A DNA stretch of 64,000 nt from Butyrivibrio sp. (GCF_017635265.1 NZ_JAGBLU010000091.1:124001-188000), one strand, 5' to 3'. Shown: positions 24,448 to 34,667, counted from the stretch's first letter. Made by a program: numbers and translations. The notes: generated by a model from the sequence alone, not told the origin.

Positions 24448-27400
24448 ATGAAAGAAAAGTTTGTAGAAGGCTGGAAATTCTTAAAGACTCCATATGGAAC
24501 AGATATAGAAGAGGCGAAAAAGCGTCTCTCTGATTTTACTGCTGTAAAAATTCCTCATGATTTTATGATTGAGGATGCAAACAATCTTTATAAAGATGCG
24601 TCAGCTTTCTACTGTAACACTTTTTGCGTAGATGAAAGTGACAAAAGAATTTTCTTTATATTTGATGGCATGTATATGGACAGCAGCATATACATAAACG
24701 GTCAAAAGGCCGGAGAGTGGAAAAACGGATATACACAATTTGTTTTGGACGTAACAGGATTTGTTAAGCCCGGAACCAATGAGATAATTGCGGAATTAAA
24801 ATGCAGATATCCAAGTGCCAGATGGTATACGGGAGGCGGTATTTACAGGAATGTCTATATAGACAGACAAAAGACAGATGAATTTATTCCGGAAAATGGA
24901 ATCTATGTAAGTACCAAGAAGCAAGGCGAGGATTATATTCTTTCTGTATCTGTAGATGTATCGGGAAATGTTCACCCGGATACAGATCTTTTGATAGAGA
25001 TTGAGGAATGTGGCGTAAAGGCTATAGTGGTTCCTGGTACTGAAAAGGCAGATATTTTTGTCAAAAAGCCTGCTGAATGGAGCGTTGATGAACCGAATCT
25101 GTATGAACTTACGAGCGCTCTTGTAAGAAATGGAGAAGTACTTCAAAAAGAAACTTTAAAGATTGGCTTTAGAGATATTGAGTTTACTTCTGACAGAGGG
25201 CTTTTCATAAACGGAGAGCACATAAAGCTTAATGGAGTGTGTCTGCATCATGACCTTGGAGCCCTTGGCACAGCGTATAATACTAACGCCATGAGAAGGC
25301 GGCTTCTTCAGCTTAAAGATATGGGGGTAAATGCTCTTAGACTATCCCATAATGTGTATGACAGCGATGTCTTGGATCAGGCTGATGAACTGGGATTTTT
25401 GGTGATTTCCGAGGCTTTTGATATGTGGGAAATGCCAAAGACGGATTATGATTATGGGCATTTCTTCAAAGAGTGGCATGAAAAAGATTTAAAAAGCTGG
25501 GTTACAAGAGACAGAAACCACCCTTGCGTTTTTATGTGGAGCATTGGAAATGAAATATATGATACCCATGCATCGGGGAGAGGAGAAGAGCTGACAATCC
25601 ATCTTAAAGACCTTGTCAGAAAATACGATCCTTACAGGAATGCGCTTGTAACATCGGCTTCTAACTATATGCCGTGGGAAAATGCGCAGAAGTGTGCAGA
25701 GCACCTTGATGTTGTAGGCTATAACTACGCTGAAAATATTTATGAAAAGCATCACGCTGAACATCCTGACTGGATTATATACGGAAGTGAGACATGTTCA
25801 ATAGTACAGAGCAGAGGAATATATCATTTTCCGCTTTCTGAAAATATTCTTTCAGATAGAGATCTTCAGTGCTCATCGCTTGGAAACAGCACTACCAGCT
25901 GGGGCGCCGAGAGTCTTGAGTATTGTATCTGTAAAGACAGGGACATGGATTTTTCTCTGGGACAGTTTATATGGACGGGCTACGACTATATTGGAGAGCC
26001 TACACCTTACCACACCAAAAATTCTTACTTTGGAGCTATAGATACAGCAGGTTTTTATAAGGATGCTTTTTATGTGTGGAAATCCGCATGGGTAAGTGCG
26101 GGTAAGGATCCGTTTGTCCATGTTTTTCCCTATTGGGATTACAACGAAGGACAGATAATAGATGTGAGAGTAGCAAGCAATGCGGCTGAAGTTGAGCTCT
26201 TTTTAAATGGAAAGAGTTTTGGAAGACAAAAGCTTACACATAAAAAAGGCGCAGGATACCACATCATAGGTGATTACAGAGTTCCATATGAAAAGGGAGA
26301 AATACTGGCGGTTGGCTTCGATGAGAATGGCAGGGAAATTGCCAGAGACACAAGAAGAAGCTTTGGCGAAGCAGAAAAACTTGAGATAAAACAGGAGACT
26401 TTTGGAAATCTTGTTTTTGCTGAAATATCGGCAGTTGATGCGGATGGCAATATAGTTGATAACGCCGATAATTATGTAGAAGTTGAAGTTACTGGCGGAT
26501 TTCTTTTAGGAATCGATAATGGAGACAGCACTGATTACGACAGCTACAAAGGCAACAGGAAAAGGTTGTTTGGAGGAAAACTTCTTGCTATAGTTTCGGC
26601 GGAAGAAGGCATTGAACCTGAAATAAAAGCTACTATTCAAGAGGCGGATATCCCCAGAAACATTTACCTTAAATCTGATGGCGGAACAAAACTAACAGCT
26701 GGCAACAGGGAAGTTACAGTCAGAGCTTTGATAAGTCCCAAAAATCTTTCTGATAAAAATATAGTTTTCAGAGCTCTTACAAAGAAAGGCACTGACAGCA
26801 ATATTGCCAAGGTAAGTGCAGATAAAAATATCTGTAAGGTGACAGCTTTTGCGGATGGAGAATTTATTCTAAGGTGCGAGTACATAAATGAAAAGGGTGA
26901 AGCAAAGGTTATTTCAACTTTGGATTTTGAGGTTGAAGGCATAGGCACTGCGTACCTTGATCCGTACTTATTCATTTCCGGAAGTGCCTACAGCTCTTTT
27001 GAAGGAAAAGTGGCAGCGGGGAATGAGCACGGAGTTGCTACAGACAGAGTAGCAGAGACACTTATAACCTATGACAATATAGACTTTGGAAAGACAGGCT
27101 CTGACGAGATAACAATTCCGATATTTGCTCTTTCCGATGATCCGGTTCCTCTTGAGATTTATTCCGGTGATGAGCTTCTTCTAAAAGCTGTATATCATAA
27201 AAAGAGCATTTGGAATGTGTATCAGGAAGATACTTATAAACTTTCAAGAAGACTTACAGGCATATCTTCGATAAGTATAAAGGTTAAACAAAAGATCCAT
27301 ATTAAAGGATTTTCTTTTACCAGACTGTACTCTGCATGGGTTGAAACAAGGGCGCTTGATGCGGATTCGGTCTATGGAGATACATTTACTAAAACAGATG

Positions 27401-27705
27401 AAGCTGTAGAAGGAATCGGAAACAACGTCACTTTAGAGTTTAAGGATATTGATTTTGGGAAGGATGCTTCTTCAGAAGTGGTTGTTCTGGGAAGAGCACC
27501 TAAGGGAATCAACACAATTCACCTTCGAATGAGGAATGAAAGTGGAGAAGAGGTAAAAGAAATTCTGGAATTTGAAAAGTGTTATGAGTATGAAGAGAAG
27601 TCTTTTGCCATAAATAAAAAGGAAGGAAAATGGGACGTATCCTTCATATTCCTTCCGGGTAGTAATTTTGATTTCAAGAGTTTTTATTTTAAGAAAAACT
27701 CATGA
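24448..27705 (+). CDS. GH2 family glycoside hydrolase (beta-galactosidase-like), multidomain
   Basis: 1085 residues, no signal peptide. The order is a sugar-binding jelly-roll (about 1-150), an Ig-like domain, then the GH2 barrel with acid/base E369 (SIGNE) and nucleophile E448 (YGSETCS). A DUF4982-like Ig module (VWKSAWVSAGKDPFVHVFPYWDYNEGQ, from about 545) and two or more further beta domains follow to about residue 1085. The specificity is unclear: the family holds beta-galactosidases, glucuronidases and others. Coexpression with the acetylesterase 12 bp upstream points to a hemicellulose side chain. It converges with the AraC gene, overlapping by 6 bp at the ends. Confidence 0.85.
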   Translation: MKEKFVEGWKFLKTPYGTDIEEAKKRLSDFTAVKIPHDFMIEDANNLYKDASAFYCNTFCVDESDKRIFFIFDGMYMDSSIYINGQKAGEWKNGYTQFVLDVTGFVKPGTNEIIAELKCRYPSARWYTGGGIYRNVYIDRQKTDEFIPENGIYVSTKKQGEDYILSVSVDVSGNVHPDTDLLIEIEECGVKAIVVPGTEKADIFVKKPAEWSVDEPNLYELTSALVRNGEVLQKETLKIGFRDIEFTSDRGLFINGEHIKLNGVCLHHDLGALGTAYNTNAMRRRLLQLKDMGVNALRLSHNVYDSDVLDQADELGFLVISEAFDMWEMPKTDYDYGHFFKEWHEKDLKSWVTRDRNHPCVFMWSIGNEIYDTHASGRGEELTIHLKDLVRKYDPYRNALVTSASNYMPWENAQKCAEHLDVVGYNYAENIYEKHHAEHPDWIIYGSETCSIVQSRGIYHFPLSENILSDRDLQCSSLGNSTTSWGAESLEYCICKDRDMDFSLGQFIWTGYDYIGEPTPYHTKNSYFGAIDTAGFYKDAFYVWKSAWVSAGKDPFVHVFPYWDYNEGQIIDVRVASNAAEVELFLNGKSFGRQKLTHKKGAGYHIIGDYRVPYEKGEILAVGFDENGREIARDTRRSFGEAEKLEIKQETFGNLVFAEISAVDADGNIVDNADNYVEVEVTGGFLLGIDNGDSTDYDSYKGNRKRLFGGKLLAIVSAEEGIEPEIKATIQEADIPRNIYLKSDGGTKLTAGNREVTVRALISPKNLSDKNIVFRALTKKGTDSNIAKVSADKNICKVTAFADGEFILRCEYINEKGEAKVISTLDFEVEGIGTAYLDPYLFISGSAYSSFEGKVAAGNEHGVATDRVAETLITYDNIDFGKTGSDEITIPIFALSDDPVPLEIYSGDELLLKAVYHKKSIWNVYQEDTYKLSRRLTGISSISIKVKQKIHIKGFSFTRLYSAWVETRALDADSVYGDTFTKTDEAVEGIGNNVTLEFKDIDFGKDASSEVVVLGRAPKGINTIHLRMRNESGEEVKEILEFEKCYEYEEKSFAINKKEGKWDVSFIFLPGSNFDFKSFYFKKNS

Positions 27706-28587
27706 TTTTAAGTCGGCACCGGCTCTGTAGAGCTTGCGATATTCCGTTGGTGAGCAGCCGTTGGTATCTTTGAACACTCGGTTAAAGGTTGAGAGAGAAA
27801 AGAATCCTGACTGCATGGCAATGTCCATTACAGAGAGATCTGTATCACCTAAAAGCTCCTGAGCCATGAGCACGCGGCGCTTTGTGATGTACTGATAACA
27901 GGAAACTCCCATGTAGGATTTAAATAATCTTTCAAAGTGAAACTTGGAGAAACCTGCTATTTCAGCCAGCTGTTCAACACTTAAATCGTCAGATCTGTGG
28001 GAATCAATATAGTTTGTAACTGAAACCAGTTTGTCGATATTCTTGCGTTGTGGGTCATCGCTTACAGATACACTTGGGGCATCGTTGAGGTGCATGCTTC
28101 CTATTTGGGCAAGAATAAGTGTCACCAGTGAATAAACTGAAATGTGAAGGAATTCATCACTTTCACCATAAAGCCTGTCGATTTCCCAGAAATAATTCTG
28201 AAGGCGGGCATCTTCAAGAGGGTATTCGTTCTGCCTGATATGAACATAAGGCGGAAGAGTTTTGAGGAGTGGGACCAGGGATGAAACCTGTGAATAACCA
28301 CCGATGTCAAAAAGAAGGATGAGCTTTTCACCGCCGGGGGTGTCTGACAGATACTCGTGAAGAGTTCCCGGAGCAATCAGGATTATGTCGCCGGGATTGC
28401 AGCAGATCATTGACTGGGTATCATTGTGAAATTTTATTTTTAGAGTTCCTGATACAATGAGGATCAGTTCCACTTCATTGTGCCAGTGTAGAGGGTATTC
28501 TGAAAGTGTGTTGTGATATAAAAGAACGCCCTTTAAGGTGTCGTAAAAAATGTCCTCTCGGGCCTGTTCGTTGATGTCACTGATCAT
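27700..28587 (-). CDS. AraC-family transcriptional regulator
   Basis: 295 residues. An N-terminal cupin sensor (YHNTLSEYPLHWHNEVELILIVSGTLKI ... GDIILIAPGTLHEY) is followed by a C-terminal double helix-turn-helix (LSVEQLAEIAGFSKFHFERLFKSYMGVSCYQYITKRRVLMAQELL, MDIAMQSGFFSLSTFNRVFKDTNGCSPTEYRK). It is transcribed divergently from the GH67 gene, with 88 bp between the starts. It probably senses a xylan-derived sugar and controls aguA and perhaps the neighbouring hydrolase and transporter genes. GGAG precedes the ATG on the minus strand. Confidence 0.9.
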   Translation of the reverse strand: MISDINEQAREDIFYDTLKGVLLYHNTLSEYPLHWHNEVELILIVSGTLKIKFHNDTQSMICCNPGDIILIAPGTLHEYLSDTPGGEKLILLFDIGGYSQVSSLVPLLKTLPPYVHIRQNEYPLEDARLQNYFWEIDRLYGESDEFLHISVYSLVTLILAQIGSMHLNDAPSVSVSDDPQRKNIDKLVSVTNYIDSHRSDDLSVEQLAEIAGFSKFHFERLFKSYMGVSCYQYITKRRVLMAQELLGDTDLSVMDIAMQSGFFSLSTFNRVFKDTNGCSPTEYRKLYRAGADLKS

Positions 28588-28675
28588 GTTAATGCCGCTC
28601 CTTATCCGGGAAACTTTGTTTTTACGTGGTTTATTTTATCATAAAAGATTTTATTAGAGAAAGGATTTATAAAAA

Positions 28676-30661
28676 ATGGGGAAGAAGGAATGGACACAGC
28701 TTTGGCTGGAGTATAAAAACGTAAGCTCTGACAATAAGACTGTAAGCTGTAGTGTTGAGGGTTTTGATAAGGACTCAAAGATTATTAAAAGTGCACTTTG
28801 TGAACTTAAATGTGGATTAAAAGGGATACTTTCGGATGAAGTTGTGGAAAATGAAGGTGCAGAGGATATAACTCTTAGTATAGTCAGGGATGAGAGTGTT
28901 TCTAAAGAAGGCTATAAGCTTTATGGCACTGATAAAAAAGCAGAAATTTTGGCTTCTGATGAAAATGGCGCCCTTTACGGAGTCTTTGAATTATTAAGAC
29001 AACTCTCATGTGGGAAAAAACTTGCTGAGATCAATATGGAAAAGAAGCCGGCCAATCCTCTTAGAATGATGAATCATTGGGACAACATGGATGGAAGTAT
29101 AGAGAGAGGTTATTCAGGGGAGTCTTTCTTTTTTGAAAACAGAGAGATCGTTGTAGATGAGAGAACAAGAGACTATGCAAGATTCATGGCAAGCGTTGGC
29201 ATAAATGGCATTGTTATCAATAACGTTAATGTTAAGGACTCTGCTACATATCTTATTACCGACAGATATTTTGACAAGGTAAAAGAGCTCTCGGATGTAT
29301 TTGCAGATTATGGTATAAAGACATACCTGTCACTTAACTTTGCGTCTCCTATAGAGCTTGGCGGTCTTGATATTTGCGATCCTCTTGATGAAAAAGTTAT
29401 CTCATGGTGGAAAGAAAAAGCAAAAGAAGTATTCGGAAGGCTTCCTCACCTTGGGGGATTCCTTGTAAAAGCTGATTCCGAGGGAAGGCCCGGGCCATTT
29501 ACATATGGAAGAACTCAGGCAGATGGCGCAAATATGCTGGGGGATATTGTTGCTCCTTACGGCGGAATCATTATCTGGAGATGTTTTGTATATAACTGTA
29601 CTCAGGATTGGAGAGATTATAAGACTGATAGGGCAAGAGCCGGCTACGACTACTTCAAGGAATATGATGGCGCATATCATGATAATGTAATCCTTCAAAT
29701 TAAAAACGGACCTATGGACTTCCAGATAAGAGAGCCTATTTCACCACTTATCGGCGGACTTACCAAGACCAATCAGATGCTGGAGGTTCAGATTGCTCAG
29801 GAGTATACAGGTCATCAGATCGATCTTTGCTATCTTATACCTATGTTCAAGGAAATACTGGGCTTTAGAACATATTGTCAGAAGGACAATGATACTGTTG
29901 CAGATATAGTCAGCGGAAGAGCCTTTGGCAATAAGCTTGCCGGAATGGCAGCAGTCATAAACACAGGTAATGACAGGAACTGGACAGGCAATTATCTGGC
30001 AGCGGCAAATCTCTATGGTTTTGGCAGACTTGCCTTTGATACGTCTCTTAGCGCTGAGGAAATAGCAAGAGAATGGATAAGACTTTCTTTTGCCATTGAG
30101 AAAGAAGAAGAGGATAAGCTGACAGATATGCTCCTTAGATCAAGAGAAATCTATGAGAAGTATACAAGTCCTCTTGGAATTGGCTGGATGGTAACTCCTA
30201 ATACCCATTACGGTCCAAGTGTTGACGGGTACGAGTACTCAAGATGGGGGACATATCACAGAGCAGATCATTTAGGAATAGGTGTTGACAGAACAGATAA
30301 GGGAACAGGCTATGCTCAGCAGTATTACAAGGAAAATGCAGAGCAGTACAATGATCCTGAAAAATGCCCTGAAGAGCTGCTTTTATTTTTCCATCACATA
30401 CCATATACATGGAAACTTAAGAGCGGAAAAACATTGATACAGCATATCTATGACAGCCATTTTGAGGGCGAAGCAGAGGCAGAAGAACTTTTTGAAACAT
30501 GGAAGAGTCTTGAGGGGCAGGTGCCTGATGAAGTGTTTGAAAACGTAAGCGGCAGGTTTAAGATGCAGATAGACAATGCCAAAGAATGGAGAGATCAGGT
30601 AAATTCCTATTTCTACAGAAAAAGCGGCATAGCTGACGAAAAGAACCGCATAATATATTAA
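28676..30661 (+). CDS. aguA: Alpha-glucuronidase, GH67
   Basis: 661 residues, no signal peptide, the usual length for intracellular GH67. It removes 4-O-methyl-glucuronic acid from the non-reducing end of aldouronic acids. The catalytic acid is E269 (KADSEGRPGP); the base pair is D348 (NGPMDFQ) and E376 (VQIAQE). Their spacing of 79 and 28 residues agrees with the characterised Geobacillus and Cellvibrio enzymes as I recall them. The N-terminal GH67N domain (about 1-130) and the C-terminal helical domain are both present. The ATG lies within AAAAAATGGGG, with AGAAAGGA upstream. It defines the locus as methylglucuronoxylan utilisation. Confidence 0.95.
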   Translation: MGKKEWTQLWLEYKNVSSDNKTVSCSVEGFDKDSKIIKSALCELKCGLKGILSDEVVENEGAEDITLSIVRDESVSKEGYKLYGTDKKAEILASDENGALYGVFELLRQLSCGKKLAEINMEKKPANPLRMMNHWDNMDGSIERGYSGESFFFENREIVVDERTRDYARFMASVGINGIVINNVNVKDSATYLITDRYFDKVKELSDVFADYGIKTYLSLNFASPIELGGLDICDPLDEKVISWWKEKAKEVFGRLPHLGGFLVKADSEGRPGPFTYGRTQADGANMLGDIVAPYGGIIIWRCFVYNCTQDWRDYKTDRARAGYDYFKEYDGAYHDNVILQIKNGPMDFQIREPISPLIGGLTKTNQMLEVQIAQEYTGHQIDLCYLIPMFKEILGFRTYCQKDNDTVADIVSGRAFGNKLAGMAAVINTGNDRNWTGNYLAAANLYGFGRLAFDTSLSAEEIAREWIRLSFAIEKEEEDKLTDMLLRSREIYEKYTSPLGIGWMVTPNTHYGPSVDGYEYSRWGTYHRADHLGIGVDRTDKGTGYAQQYYKENAEQYNDPEKCPEELLLFFHHIPYTWKLKSGKTLIQHIYDSHFEGEAEAEELFETWKSLEGQVPDEVFENVSGRFKMQIDNAKEWRDQVNSYFYRKSGIADEKNRIIY

Positions 30662-30680
30662 ACATATAAAAAACAAAGAA

Positions 30681-30730
30681 GAGAGCTGTGAAGAATGAGT
30701 AATCATATCATTTCTTTGCAGCTCTTATTT
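30681..30730 (+). terminator. Terminator hairpin after aguA
   Basis: AGAGCTG...AAGAATGA pairs with TCATTTCTT...CAGCTCT over about 17 bp with small mismatches, followed by TATTTT. It lies 20 bp after the aguA stop, so the transporter genes have their own promoter. Confidence 0.75.
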
Positions 30731-30876
30731 TGGCAGAGTATAAGTGGAGCGTTTAGACAAAATATACAGTTGAACACTTCTGTGAATTGTAAAGAATGCA
30801 CAATGCGCGCATTTATCGGTAAGTGATAGTCAATATTTGATAGGAATAAATGACGTGAGCAATATAGAATAAAAGA

Positions 30877-30900
30877 GTAGAAATTGTGCAATATTTCTAC
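30877..30900. promoter_or_regulatory. Palindrome upstream of the transporter operon, possible operator
   Basis: GTAGAAA and TTTCTAC (7 bp) are separated by 10 bp, placed 32 bp before the permease ATG. The surrounding 150 bp is gene-free and AT-rich. The symmetry fits a dimeric repressor site. No regulator can be named. Confidence 0.4.
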
Positions 30901-30931
30901 AATAGAAAGTAAGGGTTTTTAGGAGGAGTTT

Positions 30932-31879
30932 ATGAGCAATACCAAAGCACAGAGAAAGGGGAGCAACCAGTCATTTGGGGTATATATTAAGCGTTACTGG
31001 CAATTATATGTACTGCTTGCTCTGCCTATTATCTATCTGATCGTTTTCAAGTACATTCCAATGCTTTACATCATGATTGCATTCAAAAAGTACAGCATTG
31101 TCCAGTCCATTTGGGAAATGCCATGGGCAAAGAATCATGGTATGGAGTATTTCATCAAGGCATTTAGTACAAAGGATTTCATCAATTCTTTGAGAAATAC
31201 AATAGTACTTAACCTTCTTGATCTCGTTATCGGATTCCCGATACCAATTATATTTGCTCTTATTTTGAACGAACTTCGTTTCAAAATGTTTAAAAAGACA
31301 GTTCAGACTATAGCATATATGCCACATTTCCTTTCATGGGTTATTATCTATGGTCTTGCACTTCAGCTTTTTACACCGACAGACGGTCTTGTTAATATGG
31401 CAATCAAGGCACTGGGTGGTGAAGCAGTTCCTTTCCTTAATGATCCGGCTCACTGGGTTGGGACATATATCGGACTTGGCGTCTGGCAGAGTTTTGGTTG
31501 GAACTCAATCATATATCTTGCTGCTATTGCCGGCATATCACCTGAGCTTTATGAAGCTGCCAGTGTAGATGGCGCCGGAAGATTTCAGAAGATGTGGCAT
31601 ATCACTTTGCCCGGAATCAAGCCTACTATAGTAGTTCTTTTGATTATGGCTCTTGGTAATATTATTGGATCTAACTTTGACAGACCATTTGCACTTCAGA
31701 ACAACCTTGTTATGAAGTATGCAGAAGTTATTTCAACATATGTTTATAAGGCCGGTATTAAGGGACTTCAGTTCAGCTTAACTACAGCGATTGGGCTTTT
31801 CCAGTCTGTGATCAATGTATTCTTCCTGCTTGCTGCCAACTGGCTTTCACGTAAGCTGGGTGAACGTGGTATATGGTAG
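30932..31879 (+). CDS. Oligosaccharide ABC transporter permease, LplB type
   Basis: 315 residues with six hydrophobic segments. The LplB/MalF-type EAA loop is present (ELYEAASVDGAGRFQKMWHITLPGIKPT, about 205-232). The start FGVYIKRYWQLYVLLALPIIYLIVFKYIPMLYIMIAFKKY is characteristic of LplB/YteP-like permeases of the CUT1 family. A GGAGGAG ribosome-binding site precedes the ATG. It pairs with the next permease and the lipoprotein further down. Such LplABC systems next to aguA import aldouronates in Paenibacillus. A nucleotide-binding subunit is not encoded here, so a shared MsmX-type ATPase is expected. Confidence 0.92.
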   Translation: MSNTKAQRKGSNQSFGVYIKRYWQLYVLLALPIIYLIVFKYIPMLYIMIAFKKYSIVQSIWEMPWAKNHGMEYFIKAFSTKDFINSLRNTIVLNLLDLVIGFPIPIIFALILNELRFKMFKKTVQTIAYMPHFLSWVIIYGLALQLFTPTDGLVNMAIKALGGEAVPFLNDPAHWVGTYIGLGVWQSFGWNSIIYLAAIAGISPELYEAASVDGAGRFQKMWHITLPGIKPTIVVLLIMALGNIIGSNFDRPFALQNNLVMKYAEVISTYVYKAGIKGLQFSLTTAIGLFQSVINVFFLLAANWLSRKLGERGIW

Positions 31880-31892
31880 GAGGTGGCTTTAA

Positions 31893-32777
31893 ATGGATGA
31901 AAGTAGAACAATAAGATCCACCAAGACACAAATTGGGGATTGGGTTTTCGTTATTATATGTGTACTTATAAGTCTTATCTGTGTGATTCCCATGATAAAT
32001 CTTTTGGCAAGATCACTTTCAGGTACAGACTATCTTGTAAGGCATGAGGTTTATCTTATACCAAAGGGATTTAACTTCGATGCTTACAAAACAGTTCTCG
32101 GCGATGTGAAATATATTCACGCATTTGTATGGACGGTATTTTTGACAGTAGTATGCACAGTCTTTTCACTTTTTATGACAACAATCTGTGCATATCCCTT
32201 GATCTTTGAAAACTTAAAGGGAAGAGGAATCATCAATATATTTATTACTATTACAATGTTCTTTTCAGCAGGTACAATTCCTAACTACCTGCTTATGCAA
32301 AAGATTGGATTCCTTGATAATCCGTTGGTACTCATTGTTCCATATTGTATGAGTGTTTACAACATGATTATCATGAGGAGCTTTTTTTACGGAATTCCTG
32401 AGTCACTTAGAGAATCGGCGGAAATTGATGGTGCATCATACTTTAGGATTCTTTGGTCTATATATATTCCGCTGTCCAAACCTGTTCTTGCAACACTTGC
32501 TCTTTTCTATGCTGTAGGACGTTGGAACGGTTATTCAGATGCTCTTATGTTTATGAAAAACAAGGATTTCTATCCTTTGCAGCTTCTTCTTTACAACATT
32601 CTGAACAATATCAATTCAGTAGAAGTTGCTACTCAGGAAGGGTTCTCTGCACCGGGGCTTAAGGATTCACTTAAGTCTGCGATAGTTATGTTTTCAACAA
32701 TTCCTATTTTGTGCATTTATCCGTTCCTTCAGAAATACTTCATTCACGGAGTTACTCTTGGAGCGGTAAAAGAATGA
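31893..32777 (+). CDS. Oligosaccharide ABC transporter permease, LplC/YtcP type
   Basis: 294 residues, six hydrophobic segments, EAA loop SLRESAEIDGASYFRILWSIYIPLSKPVLA (about 170-199). The C-terminus, YPFLQKYFIHGVTLGAVKE, is the signature end of LplC/YtcP permeases. It starts 13 bp after its partner with a GGAGG site. Heterodimer with the LplB-type protein is expected in the cytoplasmic membrane. Confidence 0.92.
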   Translation: MDESRTIRSTKTQIGDWVFVIICVLISLICVIPMINLLARSLSGTDYLVRHEVYLIPKGFNFDAYKTVLGDVKYIHAFVWTVFLTVVCTVFSLFMTTICAYPLIFENLKGRGIINIFITITMFFSAGTIPNYLLMQKIGFLDNPLVLIVPYCMSVYNMIIMRSFFYGIPESLRESAEIDGASYFRILWSIYIPLSKPVLATLALFYAVGRWNGYSDALMFMKNKDFYPLQLLLYNILNNINSVEVATQEGFSAPGLKDSLKSAIVMFSTIPILCIYPFLQKYFIHGVTLGAVKE

Positions 32778-32816
32778 TCACTTAGCGAGGTTTTGGCGAG
32801 CTTAGTGAGAATTCTT

Positions 32817-32868
32817 GTTCTGGCTCACACGTAGTGTGAGAGCAGAACTTCCTTGTTAGAGTTTTTTT
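32817..32868 (+). promoter_or_regulatory. Intercistronic hairpin between permease and binding-protein genes
   Basis: GTTCTGGCTCACAC pairs with GTGTGAGAGCAGAAC around GTA, with one bulge. A run of seven T follows 13 bp later (32862-32868). The gap between stem and T-run is too long for an ideal terminator, so it may attenuate or protect mRNA ends. A second small hairpin (CCCC-TAC-GGGG, 32887-32897) lies just before the GGAGG site of the binding-protein gene. Confidence 0.6.
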
Positions 32869-32922
32869 GAAAAAATATGTTAATTTCCCCTACGGGGGTA
32901 AAAGATAAATGGAGGTTATGTT

Positions 32923-34641
32923 ATGAGGAAAAAAGTTTTATCATTGTTACTTGCATCTGCGATGACACTTTCACTTGCAGCATGCGGTAGCCAGGGTGGC
33001 GAGCAGGCAACTTCAGAGACGCCTGCAGCTTCAGAAACACCTGCAGCAGAGGCAGAAACTGCTCAGGCTGACACAGCAACAGAACCAGCAGTTGCTTCAG
33101 AACTTACAGATGGTAAGTTCGCAGACACAAGACACATCACAGTTGAGGTTTATGATCGTGGTAACGACGGCGGATCAGACCCAACAAACAACGTGTACAC
33201 AGACTACATCAAGAAAGGAATGCTCGAGAAGCACAACGTAGAAGTTGAGTTCGTAGCAGTTCCTCGTTGGACAGAGGTTGATGAGATCAACAACCTTCTT
33301 GCTGGCGGTACAGCTCCTGATGTATGTGTAACTTATTCTTATCCAACAATCAAGACATATGCTGACATGGGCGGTGTTCTTGATCTTAGACCTTACATTG
33401 ATGATTACAAGGATGAACTTCCTAACCTTTGGACATGGCTTGGTGAGTCAAACCTTTACTGGGATGCTGATCCTGAGAACGGCCAGACATGGGCTGTAGA
33501 GGCAAAGCTTGCTAACATGAACAGAATTCTTACATTCGTTCGTAAGGACTGGCTTGATAAGCTTGGTCTTGCTGAACCTACAACAAAGCAGGAGTTCCAT
33601 GACATGCTCGTAGCATTCAAGGACAATGCTAGCGAACTTCTTGGAGCAGACGCTGACAAGATGGTTCCTTACTCAGTTTCTTACGATGTAGGTTGGAGAG
33701 CTGGTACTCTTATCGAGTCTTTCATTGACCCAGATATTTCTGACAAAGAGTTCTATGTAAACGGCTTCGATGACAGAAAGCTTACACAGAACGGAACAAA
33801 GGAAGCAGTTAAGCTTCTTAACCAGTGGTACAACGAAGGCCTTATGTGGAATGACTTCGCTATCTACGGATCAGGCGATACAACAGAAGATGACATGATG
33901 AAGGCTGGTTATGTTGGCGCATTCACACACAACTGGGATTATCCTTTCAGAAACGGTGAGGATTCAATCCAGGCTAACCTTAAGAGACTTGTAGGCGAAG
34001 ACGCTAAGTACGTAGCAATCGATCCATTCGAAGACAAAAACGGAACACACAACAAGTTCCTTGCAGGTCCTATCGACCGTAAGATTTTCTTCCCTGCAAC
34101 AAACGATGAGCCTCTTGCATCAATGCTTTACCTTGATTTTATTTCAGATCCTGAGACAATACAGTTCTTGCAGCTTGGCGAAGAAGGCGTTACATGCAAC
34201 AAGCTTGATGATGGTGGATATGAAATCGTTGCAGCAACAGGTGATGCAATCCAGAACTCCGGTATGAATATTGACTACACAATCACATGTAATGGTCTTC
34301 ACCTTACATCCGATGACCTTACAGAGAAGACTCTTGCTCACTCATATGCAGGAATCGATGTTGAGGATGTAATCAAGGCTAATGAGATTGCAAAGACAGA
34401 TACAAGAATCGGTATCAACGTTAAGACCGGTGACATCGAGGCAGAAGGCGGCGTAGGTGATACACTTTCAGCTAAGAGAGATCAGATTTATGATCAGGCT
34501 ATGAGCGCAAGTGTAGACGCATTCGAATCTGTTTGGGATGAGGGTGTTGCTGATTACCTTGGTTCAGGCGGACAGGCTATCATTGATGAGAGAACTCAGA
34601 AATGGGAAGCTACATACGGCGATGCCGAGAATATCAGATAA
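32923..34641 (+). CDS. Oligosaccharide ABC transporter substrate-binding lipoprotein, LplA type
   Basis: 572 residues. The lipoprotein signal ends in LAAC with C21 as lipidation site, followed by an Ala/Thr/Glu/Pro-rich linker (about 25-58) and a CUT1-type binding fold (VEVEFVAVPRWTEVDEINNLLAGGTAPDVCVTYSY). The family (LplA/YtcQ) binds long oligosaccharides. Codon use is highly selective here (Leu almost always CTT, Arg AGA or CGT), unlike the CIS genes, which suggests high expression. It is separated from the permeases by a 145-bp gap with hairpins, a usual way to make more binding protein than permease. The likely ligand is aldouronate or xylo-oligosaccharide. Confidence 0.92.
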   Translation: MRKKVLSLLLASAMTLSLAACGSQGGEQATSETPAASETPAAEAETAQADTATEPAVASELTDGKFADTRHITVEVYDRGNDGGSDPTNNVYTDYIKKGMLEKHNVEVEFVAVPRWTEVDEINNLLAGGTAPDVCVTYSYPTIKTYADMGGVLDLRPYIDDYKDELPNLWTWLGESNLYWDADPENGQTWAVEAKLANMNRILTFVRKDWLDKLGLAEPTTKQEFHDMLVAFKDNASELLGADADKMVPYSVSYDVGWRAGTLIESFIDPDISDKEFYVNGFDDRKLTQNGTKEAVKLLNQWYNEGLMWNDFAIYGSGDTTEDDMMKAGYVGAFTHNWDYPFRNGEDSIQANLKRLVGEDAKYVAIDPFEDKNGTHNKFLAGPIDRKIFFPATNDEPLASMLYLDFISDPETIQFLQLGEEGVTCNKLDDGGYEIVAATGDAIQNSGMNIDYTITCNGLHLTSDDLTEKTLAHSYAGIDVEDVIKANEIAKTDTRIGINVKTGDIEAEGGVGDTLSAKRDQIYDQAMSASVDAFESVWDEGVADYLGSGGQAIIDERTQKWEATYGDAENIR

Positions 34642-34667
34642 TTAGTATTGGCAAAAGAAATTTGGGG

